From Sulfidibacterium sp036244975 (GTDB taxonomy: Bacteria; Bacteroidota; Bacteroidia; Bacteroidales; F082), in NCBI GenBank assembly GCA_036244975.1, contig BTTE01000030.1:1-32015 (forward strand): 32,015 nt of DNA, written 5' to 3'. The position numbers were made by a program, and so were the translations under genes. Positions 7,939 to 16,240 of this stretch are shown here, piece by piece (position 1 is the first letter of the stretch; each line of letters opens with the position of its first letter). The notes beneath the pieces are model-generated. The model worked only from the letters and a program-made list of their open reading frames with translations, had not been told where the DNA came from and made no database searches.

Positions 7939-9123
7939 TTATTCTGAATAATTGTTTGCTTTCGCCTTTTTGCTTCCCCGGTACATTTCAAATTTGATGA
8001 AACGGCTCTCCAGCGGTCCGTTGTACAGGATAATTTTCCGGGAGGGTCGTAAGCCGATAAATTTGGCGACTTCCAGGTTTCCGGTGATGATCCATGCTTC
8101 GTAGCCCTGGAATCTGTTTTTCAGCACATCGCCGATATGTTTGTAAAGTTCGATAAGCTCATCCTCATCCAGGCGTATGCCATAGGGCGGGTTGAACATT
8201 AAAATACCTTTGCCGCTTTCGGGATTGACTTTTTCGAAAGGCTTGTTGAGCAGCATGACGTCTTTGTGCAGACCGGCGTATTTCAGGTTGGAGCGGGCAA
8301 TGCCAAAAGCTTTAAATGATTTGTCGGAAGCGATGATGGGATTGTCGTATTCGCAAATTTCTTCGGCAGCTTCCTTTTTTATTTGCCTGAAAAGCTCCGG
8401 GTCAAAATCATTCCAGTTTTCAAAAGAGAAATGTTTGCGGTAGTAGCCGGCCGGAATGTTCATGGCCAGCATGGCTGCCTCTATGGGAATGGTGCCGGAG
8501 CCACACATGGGGTCGATGAAGTCGCCGTCTTTTTTCCATCCGCTGAGCTTAATCATGCCGGCAGCGAGTACTTCGTTCAGTGGCGCTTTGTCAACAGCAA
8601 CACGATAGCCTCTCTTGTGCAGCGAATCACCGGAACTATCCAGCGAAATGGTACATTCATCCTGACTAATGTGCACGTTGATATGCATCTGAGCGTTCTC
8701 TTTACTGACGAATGGCCGCTTTCCCATCTTCTCGCGAAACCGGTCGGCAATGGCATCTTTTGTTTTCAGCGCCACATAAAGCGAATTGGTCAATGATGAA
8801 TGGAAAACCGATGCAGAGACAACAAAGGTTTTTTCGACATCAAAAAGTGCCGGCCAGTCGATACGTTTGACCTTTTCGTAAAGTTCCTGTTCGTTCTTCA
8901 CGGTGAAAATACCAATGGGTTTAAGCACACGTAAAGCGGTACGGCAAAGATAGTTGGCTTTGTACATTAGCGCTTTGTCGCCCCGAAAAAAAACCACCCT
9001 GTTCCCGGTCTCCACCGAGCCGGCTCCCAAAGTATTGAGTTCATCAGCCAATACGTTTTCCAGCCCGGCAAGTGTTTTGGCGGTAAGATCCACGCCTTTT
9101 TCGAATATTTTCAGATTTTCCAT
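7939..9123 (-). CDS. 23S rRNA (guanine-N2) methyltransferase, RlmL-type (THUMP domain)
   Basis: A SAM-dependent RNA methyltransferase (394 residues from ATG 9123) that matches the N-terminal half of E. coli RlmL, which makes m2G2445 in 23S rRNA. It has a ferredoxin-like/THUMP region (~1-160). A Rossmann methyltransferase domain follows with motif I DPMCGSGTIPIEA (204-216) and catalytic motif IV NPPYG (311-315), typical of amino-group N-methylation. The C-terminal RlmK half of the E. coli fusion is missing, as is usual outside gamma-proteobacteria. The frame extends three codons upstream to a TTG, but a -7-like TACTTTTG (9130-9137, minus) lies directly before ATG 9123, so the message may be nearly leaderless. 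The family is sure; the exact target base is inferred. Confidence 0.88.
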   Translation of the reverse strand: MENLKIFEKGVDLTAKTLAGLENVLADELNTLGAGSVETGNRVVFFRGDKALMYKANYLCRTALRVLKPIGIFTVKNEQELYEKVKRIDWPALFDVEKTFVVSASVFHSSLTNSLYVALKTKDAIADRFREKMGKRPFVSKENAQMHINVHISQDECTISLDSSGDSLHKRGYRVAVDKAPLNEVLAAGMIKLSGWKKDGDFIDPMCGSGTIPIEAAMLAMNIPAGYYRKHFSFENWNDFDPELFRQIKKEAAEEICEYDNPIIASDKSFKAFGIARSNLKYAGLHKDVMLLNKPFEKVNPESGKGILMFNPPYGIRLDEDELIELYKHIGDVLKNRFQGYEAWIITGNLEVAKFIGLRPSRKIILYNGPLESRFIKFEMYRGSKKAKANNYSE

Positions 9124-9265
9124 GCGCTGCAAAAGTAGGAAAAAAGGAAGAAGTACATACAGATATTTGTGTTAGACAAGGGGTACAAGGTACAAGCGGA
9201 CGCTTGCACCATTATACGGAGGCAAATCCGATTGAAATATCCTATTTTTGTAAAAAACAAAAGAC

Positions 9266-9592
9266 ATGACTATAAATGAGGCGCAAGAGCAGGTAGATCA
9301 GTGGATAAACACTACCGGCGTGAGGTATTTCAACGAGTTGACAAATATGGCAATGCTTACGGAGGAGGTGGGCGAAGTGGCCAGTATTATAGCACGGAAG
9401 TACGGCGAACAGTCGTTTAAGGAATCGGACAAAGCTGTTGACCTGGCCGACGAAATGGCGGATGTACTTTTTGTGTTGATTTGTCTGGCCAACCAAACTG
9501 GAATTGATTTGGAAAAAGCGCTGGTTAAAAATCTGGCGAAAAAAGAGATTCGCGACAAAACCCGCCACAAAAACAATCCAAAACTCAGGTAA
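9266..9592 (+). CDS. MazG-like nucleotide pyrophosphohydrolase
   Basis: A 108-residue single-domain all-alpha NTP pyrophosphohydrolase. It has the MazG metal-binding motifs EEVGE (33-37) and DEMADVLF (62-69; E63, D66), followed by the Lys/Arg-rich helix KNLAKKEIRDKTRHKN. Such short MazG proteins hydrolyse (d)NTPs to NMP and pyrophosphate and are thought to clean the nucleotide pool. The specific substrate is not known here. A -7 box TATTTTTG at 9243-9250 lies 15 nt before the start, without a well-placed -33. The tRNA-Leu gene follows 133 bp downstream. Confidence 0.88.
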   Translation: MTINEAQEQVDQWINTTGVRYFNELTNMAMLTEEVGEVASIIARKYGEQSFKESDKAVDLADEMADVLFVLICLANQTGIDLEKALVKNLAKKEIRDKTRHKNNPKLR

Positions 9593-9690
9593 AGGATTGG
9601 CCGTCGGAAAAATGTATTTTGATTCTTATTCTCGTAAGATACAGGTGGTCGCCGGAAACATTTTTATACAATTTGATTTTAAAAAAGTAG

Positions 9691-9698
9691 TATATTTG
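9691..9698 (+). promoter_or_regulatory. -7 element for tRNA-Leu (and possibly tig)
   Basis: TATATTTG is an exact -7 match. An upstream TTTG (9672-9675) lies at 15 bp, shorter than the usual 19-21. The start would be about 20 nt before the tRNA. Confidence 0.45.
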
Positions 9699-9725
9699 CA
9701 CCCCTTTAAAAGGAGAAAATATTTT

Positions 9726-9807
9726 GCGGGTGTGGCGAAATTGGTAGACGCGCCAGACTTAGGATCTGGTGCCGCAAGGCGTGGGGGTTCGAGTCCCTTC
9801 ATCCGCA
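9726..9807 (+). tRNA. tRNA-Leu (anticodon UAG)
   Basis: A type II tRNA of 82 nt. The acceptor stem GCGGGTG pairs with CATCCGC (one G-T) and the discriminator is A9807. The D-stem is GCG/CGC. The anticodon stem CCAGA/TCTGG encloses the loop CTTAGGA with anticodon TAG at 9760-9762. The variable arm (GCCGCAAGGC) is long, and the T-loop is TTCGAGT. CCA is not encoded and must be added. It reads CUN leucine codons. tig begins 28 bp downstream, so the two may share a transcript. Confidence 0.95.
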
Positions 9808-9835
9808 CATTTTTATTTAAACAAAAATAATTTTA

Positions 9836-11185
9836 ATGAATATCACAAAAGAAGAAAGCGGGAAACTTACTGCTCTTGTCCACATTAACCTGAAAGAAGA
9901 AGATTACATTGAGAAAGTTAACCAGCAATTAAAAACCTATCGCAAAGGGGCTAAGATGCCGGGGTTCAGACCCGGAATGGTGCCTATGGGAATGATAAAA
10001 AGGATGTACGGAAAAGCCGTCCTTGCTGATGAGGTGAACAAAAGTATTTCCGATGGCCTCAACAACTACCTTCAAGACAACAAAATCAATGTGCTGGGAA
10101 ATCCTTTGCCTAATGAAGAGAAAACAGCCACCCTTGATTTTGACAAACAGAAAGAGTTTGATTTCTTTTTCGATATCGGAATAGCTCCTGAAGTTAAAGT
10201 GAACCTGTCGGAAGACATTAAGGTAACTTATTATAAAATCAAGGTCAGCGACGAAGAGGTCGAAAAAGCGCTGGCCGATATTCAAAAACGCCTTGGCAAA
10301 GAAGAACATCCCGAAAAGGCTGAGTTAGACGACTCGCTTAAAGGGAAATTTGTTCAGGTTGACGAAGAAGGCAATGACGTTGAAGACGGTTACACCAAAG
10401 AAGGCTCTTTCGTCGTTTCCGATATCGCACTGAAGACTATTCAGAAAAAATTTGTCGGCAAAGAAAAGGGAAAACGTGTGGTGTTTAACCCTGCCAATGC
10501 CTATAAAGATGACGATAAAGTAAAGGAACTTCTTGGTCTGGCCGAGGGTGATGAAAAGCTGAAGGCAGATTATGCTTTTGAAATTGAAGATATTATACAC
10601 ACCGAGCCGGCTGAACTGAACCAAGAATTTTTCAAACAGGTTTATCCCTCCGATGAGCTGAAAACGGTTGAAGAGTTCAAAAACCGTATTCGTGAAGACC
10701 TGTCCGGGCATTATCAGAAAGATGCCGACAAACAATTTGTTTCCGACACCATCGATTTTTTGCTCGAAAATGTAAACCCGGAGTTGCCGGACGACTTCCT
10801 GAGACGCTGGTTATTTGAGAGCAACAAGGAAAAAACCACCAAAGAGCAAATTGACGGTCAGTACGACAGTTATGCCAAGACCTTTAAATGGCAGCTTATC
10901 GAAGAAAAACTTATAGAAGCCCATGGCGATGCTTTAAGAGTTAGCCGCGAAGATGTGCACGACAAGGTAAGAGCCTATTTTCAAATGCCCGATGGTGGTG
11001 AGCCCAACCCGCAGATGGAAGAGATTGTCGATCAGCTTTTGAGCAATGAAGAAGAGTATCAGCGTATTTTCGGGGAGCTGATGGACGAACGTTACATTGC
11101 TTTTTTCAAAGAGAAGATTGACAAAGAGGAAAAAGAGGTTACAACCGACGAATTTATCAAGATAATTTCAACACCTAAACAATAA
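9836..11185 (+). CDS. tig: Trigger factor (ribosome-associated chaperone)
   Basis: A 449-residue chaperone that binds L23 at the ribosome exit tunnel and shields nascent chains. The ribosome-binding signature GFRPGMVP lies at 43-50, exactly the position of GFRxGxxP in E. coli. The middle region (~150-260) corresponds to the FKBP-like peptidyl-prolyl isomerase domain. It is highly charged and looks diverged, with none of the usual aromatic active-site pattern that I can recognise. The C-terminal helical arms are rich in Lys and Glu. It is followed after 4 bp by clpP and then clpX, the conserved tig-clpP-clpX order that links folding to proteolysis. ATG 9836 is the first in frame after the tRNA. 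Confidence 0.95.
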   Translation: MNITKEESGKLTALVHINLKEEDYIEKVNQQLKTYRKGAKMPGFRPGMVPMGMIKRMYGKAVLADEVNKSISDGLNNYLQDNKINVLGNPLPNEEKTATLDFDKQKEFDFFFDIGIAPEVKVNLSEDIKVTYYKIKVSDEEVEKALADIQKRLGKEEHPEKAELDDSLKGKFVQVDEEGNDVEDGYTKEGSFVVSDIALKTIQKKFVGKEKGKRVVFNPANAYKDDDKVKELLGLAEGDEKLKADYAFEIEDIIHTEPAELNQEFFKQVYPSDELKTVEEFKNRIREDLSGHYQKDADKQFVSDTIDFLLENVNPELPDDFLRRWLFESNKEKTTKEQIDGQYDSYAKTFKWQLIEEKLIEAHGDALRVSREDVHDKVRAYFQMPDGGEPNPQMEEIVDQLLSNEEEYQRIFGELMDERYIAFFKEKIDKEEKEVTTDEFIKIISTPKQ

Positions 11186-11189
11186 TCTT

Positions 11190-11867
11190 ATGAACAGCAG
11201 CAAAGAATTCAGAAAATACGCCATCAAACATCACGGCATCAGCAGCCTGACACTGGAGCGTTACAGTTCGGTTTACGGAAATTATATCTCTCCCACCATT
11301 ATTGAAGAACGGCAGATGAATATAGCCCAAATGGATGTCTTTTCGCGTTTGATGATGGACAGAATTATCTTTTTGGGTGTTCCTATTGACGATTACGTGG
11401 CCAACATTATCCAGGCACAGCTACTGTTTTTGGAATCGGCGGACTCGGCTCGCGATATCCAGATTTATCTGAACACACCGGGAGGCTCTGTTTATGCCGG
11501 TCTGGGTATCTACGATACCATGCAGTACATTAAACCCAATATAGCAACCATTTGCACGGGAATAGCCGCCTCTATGGGAGCTGTGATTTTGTGTGCCGGC
11601 GAAAAAGGAAAACGTACGGCGCTTACCCATTCCAGAGTGCTGATTCACCAACCTATGGGTGGTGCAGAGGGTCCGGCTTCCGATATTGAAATTACCGCCC
11701 GTGAGATTCAGAAACTAAAAAAAGAACTTTACGAAATTATCTCGAAACACAGCGGACAGACTTATAAAAGAGTATGGAAAGACAGCGACCGCGACTATTG
11801 GATGACTGCCAAAGAAGCCAAAGAATACGGTATGATTGATGAAGTACTTTTACGAAAAGAAAAATAG
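11190..11867 (+). CDS. clpP: ATP-dependent Clp protease proteolytic subunit
   Basis: A 225-residue serine protease that assembles into a 14-mer barrel fed by ClpX. The catalytic triad is Ser128 (GIAASMGAVIL), His153 (SRVLIHQPMGG) and Asp202 (DSDRDYW). The oligomerisation and substrate-channel motif LNTPGGSV is at 94-101. There are about 30 residues before the conserved core, so an N-terminal propeptide that is autoprocessed is possible, as in other ClpP proteins. It lies 4 bp after tig and 73 bp before clpX. Confidence 0.97.
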   Translation: MNSSKEFRKYAIKHHGISSLTLERYSSVYGNYISPTIIEERQMNIAQMDVFSRLMMDRIIFLGVPIDDYVANIIQAQLLFLESADSARDIQIYLNTPGGSVYAGLGIYDTMQYIKPNIATICTGIAASMGAVILCAGEKGKRTALTHSRVLIHQPMGGAEGPASDIEITAREIQKLKKELYEIISKHSGQTYKRVWKDSDRDYWMTAKEAKEYGMIDEVLLRKEK

Positions 11868-11940
11868 ATAACCGATACGGTCATTTTATAAACAGAATAG
11901 TTGTTTTGTGCAGGGCATGAAACGGCAATAAATTTCTACC

Positions 11941-13179
11941 ATGGCAAAAACAAAAGAAGAGCACTGTTACTTTTGCGGCAGACCCAAAGCGGAAACCGAA
12001 TTGCTGGTTTCCGGAATGGAGGCTAAAATTTGCAATTATTGCATTGAGCAGGCAAAGACTATTCTCGATGAGGAGTCACATGCTAAAGTGAAAGATCTGA
12101 AGATTGACCATACCCTGATGAAGCCTGTGGAAATAAAAGTCTTTCTCGACCAGTATGTTATCGGACAGGAAGATGCCAAAAAGGTGCTTTCGGTGGCGGT
12201 TTACAACCATTACAAGCGTATTGGCCAGACCATGGAAACCAATGAGGTGGAAATTGAAAAATCCAATATTATTCTTGTGGGAGATACCGGAACCGGAAAA
12301 ACACTGCTGGCCCGCACCATCGCCCGTATGCTGCACGTGCCTTTTGCCATTGCCGATGCCACTGTTCTTACAGAGGCCGGTTATGTAGGTGAAGATGTGG
12401 AAAGTATCCTTACCCGCTTGTTGCAATCGGCCGATTACGATGTAAAATCGGCCGAAAAGGGAATTATTTTTATTGATGAAATCGATAAGATTGCCCGCAA
12501 AAGCGACAATCCCTCCATCACCCGCGATGTTTCCGGCGAAGGTGTTCAGCAGGCTTTGCTGAAATTGCTGGAAGGCTCCATCATCAATGTGCCACCCCAG
12601 GGCGGACGCAAACATCCCGAGCAGAGAATGATTCAGGTAAATACCAAAGATATCCTGTTTATCTCCGGAGGTGCTTTCCAGGGCATTGGGCGAATTATTG
12701 CCGCACGTCTGCGTACCAACGTGGTGGGTTATACTTTTGCCGGGCATAAGGAAGAGGGAATAGACATGGAAAATCTGTTGCAATACATTTCGCCTGCCGA
12801 TTTGAAGAAATTCGGACTAATTCCCGAAATTGTGGGTCGTTTGCCCATTCTTACTTACCTCAATCCGCTGGATAAAGAGACGCTAAGACGAATTCTTCTT
12901 GAGCCAAAAAATGCGCTTGTGAAGCAGTTTGTCAAGCTTTTTTATATGGATGGTATCAAACTGACATTTGAAGATGCCGTTTTTGATTTCGTGGTGGAGA
13001 AGTCCATCGAATTCAAGCTGGGTGCCCGTGGTTTACGTTCTATCCTTGAAACCATTTTGATGGATGCCATGTTTGACCTTCCTTCCAGAAAGAGAACCAA
13101 GACCTGGCGCGTTACCCTCCGTTATGCTGAGGAGAAACTTGGAAATTCCGGTATTACCAAACTGAAGGCAGCAGTTTAA
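11941..13179 (+). CDS. clpX: ATP-dependent Clp protease ATP-binding subunit ClpX
   Basis: A 412-residue AAA+ unfoldase that delivers substrates to ClpP. The N-terminal zinc-binding domain has C9, C12, C31 and C34. Walker A is GDTGTGKT (114-121), the pore loop GYVGED (147-152), and Walker B IIFIDEID (175-182). The RKH-type loop is seen at GGRKHPE (221-227). The ClpP-contacting IGF tripeptide of E. coli seems to be replaced by V-G-Y (262-264), with a short loop around it. The C-terminal small domain contains GARGLRSILE. It is the third gene of the tig-clpP-clpX cluster. Confidence 0.97.
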   Translation: MAKTKEEHCYFCGRPKAETELLVSGMEAKICNYCIEQAKTILDEESHAKVKDLKIDHTLMKPVEIKVFLDQYVIGQEDAKKVLSVAVYNHYKRIGQTMETNEVEIEKSNIILVGDTGTGKTLLARTIARMLHVPFAIADATVLTEAGYVGEDVESILTRLLQSADYDVKSAEKGIIFIDEIDKIARKSDNPSITRDVSGEGVQQALLKLLEGSIINVPPQGGRKHPEQRMIQVNTKDILFISGGAFQGIGRIIAARLRTNVVGYTFAGHKEEGIDMENLLQYISPADLKKFGLIPEIVGRLPILTYLNPLDKETLRRILLEPKNALVKQFVKLFYMDGIKLTFEDAVFDFVVEKSIEFKLGARGLRSILETILMDAMFDLPSRKRTKTWRVTLRYAEEKLGNSGITKLKAAV

Positions 13180-13319
13180 TGTTGCCCTGCCGTCACCTGT
13201 TACCGGAATCTTTTATCGCATCTCCAATCCTGTCTTACATTTTCATAAAATTAAAAATACAGTAAGCCAGAAATATGTGCTCTGTTGTTCGGGATAGCCT
13301 TTCCAAGGTTATAATTTCT

Positions 13320-13327
13320 TAGTTTTG
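13320..13327 (+). promoter_or_regulatory. -7 element of the channel/exchanger operon
   Basis: TAGTTTTG is an exact -7 match, about 21 nt upstream of the TTG start. There is no good -33 at the right distance. The preceding 13180-13319 contains no gene. Confidence 0.45.
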
Positions 13328-13348
13328 CACAAAACTAAAAAATAACTT

Positions 13349-14386
13349 TTGAGATATTTTAACGAGACACCCGAATTAGTAAAAGCCGGCCTTTATGTGC
13401 TTATTCTCATGGCCATGGGCACTGTAGGATATATGCTTATTGAGTCCTATTCGTTAATTGACGCACTGTACATGACGGTTATTACCGTGTCCACCGTCGG
13501 GTTCCGCGAAGTCAAACCTTTGTCGGATCCGGGAAAGATATTTACCATATTTATTATTCTCTCAAGTCTCGGTGTCCTGGCCTACTTTTTATCGAACCTT
13601 ACACAAAGCCTCTTTAAAACGCAGTTGAGCTTTTTCTTTGGTGGAAACCTCAAACATTTAAAACGAAAAAAGATGGAAAATCATATTATTGTCTGCGGCT
13701 ATGGCCGGAACGGAAACCAGGTAGTCCGGGAACTCACGGCTTTCGGCGAAAAAGTAATTGTAATTGACAAAGACCACGAACTGGTGGTGAGCAAGATTGC
13801 CGAACCCATTCAGTTTATTGAGGGTGACTCCACGGAGGATCAGGTTCTGTTGCAGGCAGGCATTAACAAAGCCCGGTCGTTGATAACCACGCTGCCACTT
13901 GATGCGGACAACCTTTTTGTAGTACTTACAGCCCGGACGTTGAATCCGGATATCAACATCATTAGCCGGGCATCCAGCGAAAGCTCTGAAAGAAAATTAC
14001 GTATGGCCGGCGTTAACAGCGTTGTTATGCCCGAACGCGTAGGCGGCGCCCACATGGCAACTCTTGTGGCACAACCCGATGTAATGGAGTTTATGGACCA
14101 TTTGAACATCCATGGAGACTCGCCTGTTCGACTTATGGAAATTATGTGTAGCGATTTACCCAAAGACCTTTTGCATAAGCCCATCAAAGAGCTGGAATTA
14201 CGGAAAAAAACCGGAGCCAACATCATCGGTTACAAAACATCTGCCGGCGAATACATCCTGAACCCCACGCCGGACACCAAACTTTATCCCGATTCAAAGA
14301 TTTTTGTCCTCGGCACGAAAGAACAGGTTGAAGAGATGCAAAAAATTTTACACAGTACCATCAGTTTTCAAAATAATAAAAGCTAG
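13349..14386 (+). CDS. Two-TM potassium channel with RCK (TrkA-N/TrkA-C) domain
   Basis: A 345-residue Kch/MthK-like ion channel of the inner membrane. TM1 is at ~12-31, a pore helix at ~37-48, the filter sequence TVGFRE at 49-54 and TM2 at ~62-85. The RCK domain starts near residue 110 with the dinucleotide/ligand-binding loop CGYGRNGNQV (116-125), and a TrkA-C domain ends the protein. The canonical filter is TVGYG. Here the second Gly is Arg53, so selectivity may be altered. The start is TTG 13349; the first in-frame ATG (Met22) would cut TM1, and a -7 box lies just upstream. Met109, directly before the RCK domain, could be an internal start, as in MthK. The CaCA exchanger gene follows after 11 bp. 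Confidence 0.87.
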   Translation: MRYFNETPELVKAGLYVLILMAMGTVGYMLIESYSLIDALYMTVITVSTVGFREVKPLSDPGKIFTIFIILSSLGVLAYFLSNLTQSLFKTQLSFFFGGNLKHLKRKKMENHIIVCGYGRNGNQVVRELTAFGEKVIVIDKDHELVVSKIAEPIQFIEGDSTEDQVLLQAGINKARSLITTLPLDADNLFVVLTARTLNPDINIISRASSESSERKLRMAGVNSVVMPERVGGAHMATLVAQPDVMEFMDHLNIHGDSPVRLMEIMCSDLPKDLLHKPIKELELRKKTGANIIGYKTSAGEYILNPTPDTKLYPDSKIFVLGTKEQVEEMQKILHSTISFQNNKS

Positions 14387-14397
14387 CCTCGTTTTTT

Positions 14398-15354
14398 ATG
14401 TTTATCACCTACCTTTCCTTTTTTTCAGGCTTTGCCATATTAATTGCCGGAGCACAAATGTTGGTAAACGGAGCCAGCAGCATCGGCATCAAATTAAAAA
14501 TCTCACAGATGGTGATGGGACTCACCGTAGTAGCGCTGGGCACATCCCTTCCTGAACTTATTGTCAATATTTTTGCGGGAATCAAAGGAAACACCGACCT
14601 CGCCATTGGGAATATTCTCGGCAGCAACATTACCAATATGCTCCTCGTAGTAGGCGTAACCGCTATAATTATACCTATTCATTTTCAGAGAAAAACATTG
14701 CAAAGAGACATTCCGTTCAGCCTCTTTGCACCGATTTTACTGGCCTTGCTGGCCAATGATTTTATTTTCGGCCGACAAAATATTATCAGCCGCGCGGATG
14801 GTATCATATTGTTGATTTTTCTTGGCTTTTTCCTCTATTTCACCTTTTTCAAACAGGGGGAAACACCCGCTTCTGTGCAGGGAAGTATCAAACAATACTC
14901 CTGGGGATTTTCGCTACTGTTTATTGCGGTGGGTGGTCTTGGCCTCTATTTTGGCGGGAAATGGATTGTGGATGGAGCCGTAAAGATTGCCACAGTCATG
15001 GGTATTAGCCAAACTGCCATGGGACTGACACTGGTAGCCGGAGCCACTTCGCTTCCCGAGCTGGCCACCTCCATTATTGCCGCCCGGAAAAGCAATGCCG
15101 ACATGGCACTCGGTAATGCCGTGGGTTCCAATATTCTAAATATCCTGTTGGTTTTGGGGGTAACGGCGTTGATAAAGCCTATCCCTTACGCCCCAAAGTT
15201 GAATATCGAACTGGGCCTTGTTTTTGCATCGGGGTTGCTGCTGCTGGTTTTTGCCAGACTAGGCAAAACAAAAAATACGCTAAACCGCTTTGAAGGTGTG
15301 CTGCTGGTGTTAATTTACGTAGCGTTTATCTATTTCACTACCATGTATCAATAA
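14398..15354 (+). CDS. CaCA-family cation exchanger (YrbG-like Na+/Ca2+ antiporter)
   Basis: A 318-residue inner-membrane antiporter with about ten TM segments and the two inverted alpha-repeats that define the family. The first is ALGTSLPE (46-53) with GNILGSN (71-77); the second is AGATSLPE (214-221) with GNAVGSN (239-245). The conserved Glu in each repeat (E53, E221) coordinates the cation in structures of homologues. Members exchange Na+ or H+ for Ca2+. It follows the RCK potassium channel by 11 bp and is probably cotranslated in an ion-homeostasis operon. The exact ion couple is not readable from sequence. Confidence 0.9.
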   Translation: MFITYLSFFSGFAILIAGAQMLVNGASSIGIKLKISQMVMGLTVVALGTSLPELIVNIFAGIKGNTDLAIGNILGSNITNMLLVVGVTAIIIPIHFQRKTLQRDIPFSLFAPILLALLANDFIFGRQNIISRADGIILLIFLGFFLYFTFFKQGETPASVQGSIKQYSWGFSLLFIAVGGLGLYFGGKWIVDGAVKIATVMGISQTAMGLTLVAGATSLPELATSIIAARKSNADMALGNAVGSNILNILLVLGVTALIKPIPYAPKLNIELGLVFASGLLLLVFARLGKTKNTLNRFEGVLLVLIYVAFIYFTTMYQ

Positions 15355-15558
15355 GATACCGGATTTGTTCAACCTCTTATCTCTTTTGTTTCATCTTTCG
15401 GCAAAAGAGGGCAAACCGCAGTTTCAAAAAGGGCATTTGACGTGGCAGGGAAGGACATTGAAACGGGTGGGGACCTCAGAACGGGCGACATTTTTCCGAC
15501 AAAATAAAAAAGAACTGTTATTTTCTATCAAAAATGATTATTGAATACCATTTGCATG

Positions 15559-15566
15559 TATATTTG
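15559..15566 (+). promoter_or_regulatory. -7 element of rex
   Basis: TATATTTG is an exact match 22 nt before the rex ATG. The predicted start near 15573 falls inside the Rex operator candidate. No ideal -33 is seen (a TTG lies at 15 bp). Confidence 0.55.
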
Positions 15567-15568
15567 CA

Positions 15569-15586
15569 CTGTTAAATAAATAACAA
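15569..15586 (+). promoter_or_regulatory. Candidate Rex operator (autoregulation)
   Basis: CTGTTAAATAAATAACAA matches the Rex operator pattern TTGTTAA-N4-TTAACAA at 12 of 14 positions. It lies between the rex -7 box and the ATG, so a bound Rex dimer would block transcription of its own gene. The match is by eye; the consensus is from known Rex regulons. Confidence 0.6.
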
Positions 15587-15588
15587 AA

Positions 15589-16227
15589 ATGGAAAACAAT
15601 CGTTATAAAAATATTCCCCACAAAACTATTGAGCGGCTAAGTCTGTATCGGCGCGCATTACATATTTGCAGCCGCAAGGGGAAAACATATATTTTCTCAC
15701 ACGAAATTGCTTCACTTTTGCATATTACTGCCGTTCAGGTCAGACGTGATCTTATGCTAATCGGCTATTCGGGGAGTCTTCGTAAGGGCTATAATATTAA
15801 CGACCTGGTGAGTCTGATTGGTGAGCTCATCGACAGCCCCAAAGGTCAGAAAGTAGCCGTATTTGGGATGGGAAATCTCGGCAGAGCTCTTATCAACTAT
15901 TTTCAGGGCAAAAGGGAAAAACTAAAAATTACTGCCGGCTTTGATACGAATCCCGAAAAGATAGGTCGCCAGATTGCCGGGATTAATTGCTATCCCGTGG
16001 ATAAAACAGCAGAAATTATCGGTAAAGAAAATATTAAAATAGGCATTCTAACCGTCCCCGGCGATCAGGCCGACGAGACTGTCCGTATCATGGTAGAAGC
16101 AGGCATTAAAGGAATATTGAACTATACGCCAACGCCGGTAGAAGTTTCTGACGATGTGTATCTTGAGGAATATAACATGATAACATCACTGGAAAAAGTA
16201 GCATTCTACGTAAAAGAAAAAGGCTAA
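15589..16227 (+). CDS. rex: Redox-sensing transcriptional repressor Rex
   Basis: A 212-residue dimeric repressor that senses the NADH/NAD+ ratio and derepresses fermentative and respiratory genes when NADH is high. The N-terminal winged helix (~1-80) has the family signature around ITAVQVRRDLMLIGYSG (46-62). The C-terminal Rossmann domain starts KVAVFGMGNLGRAL (88-101), with an acidic residue at the end of the second strand (GFDTNPEK) as expected for NAD(H). A C-terminal helix for domain swapping is present. Transcription is probably autoregulated through the palindrome just before the ATG. recA converges from the other side with only 13 bp between the stops. Confidence 0.95.
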   Translation: MENNRYKNIPHKTIERLSLYRRALHICSRKGKTYIFSHEIASLLHITAVQVRRDLMLIGYSGSLRKGYNINDLVSLIGELIDSPKGQKVAVFGMGNLGRALINYFQGKREKLKITAGFDTNPEKIGRQIAGINCYPVDKTAEIIGKENIKIGILTVPGDQADETVRIMVEAGIKGILNYTPTPVEVSDDVYLEEYNMITSLEKVAFYVKEKG

Positions 16228-16240
16228 ACAACTTCAATCT

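Noticed and set aside
9193..9206. CAAGCG-GA-CGCTTG inverted repeat upstream of the MazG-like gene
   Set aside because: A 6-bp stem with a 2-nt loop, not near a recognised promoter element; too weak to call.
15381..15409. CTCTTTTG/CAAAAGAG hairpin after the CaCA exchanger gene
   Set aside because: An 8-bp stem is present but no T-run follows on either strand, so I do not call a terminator.
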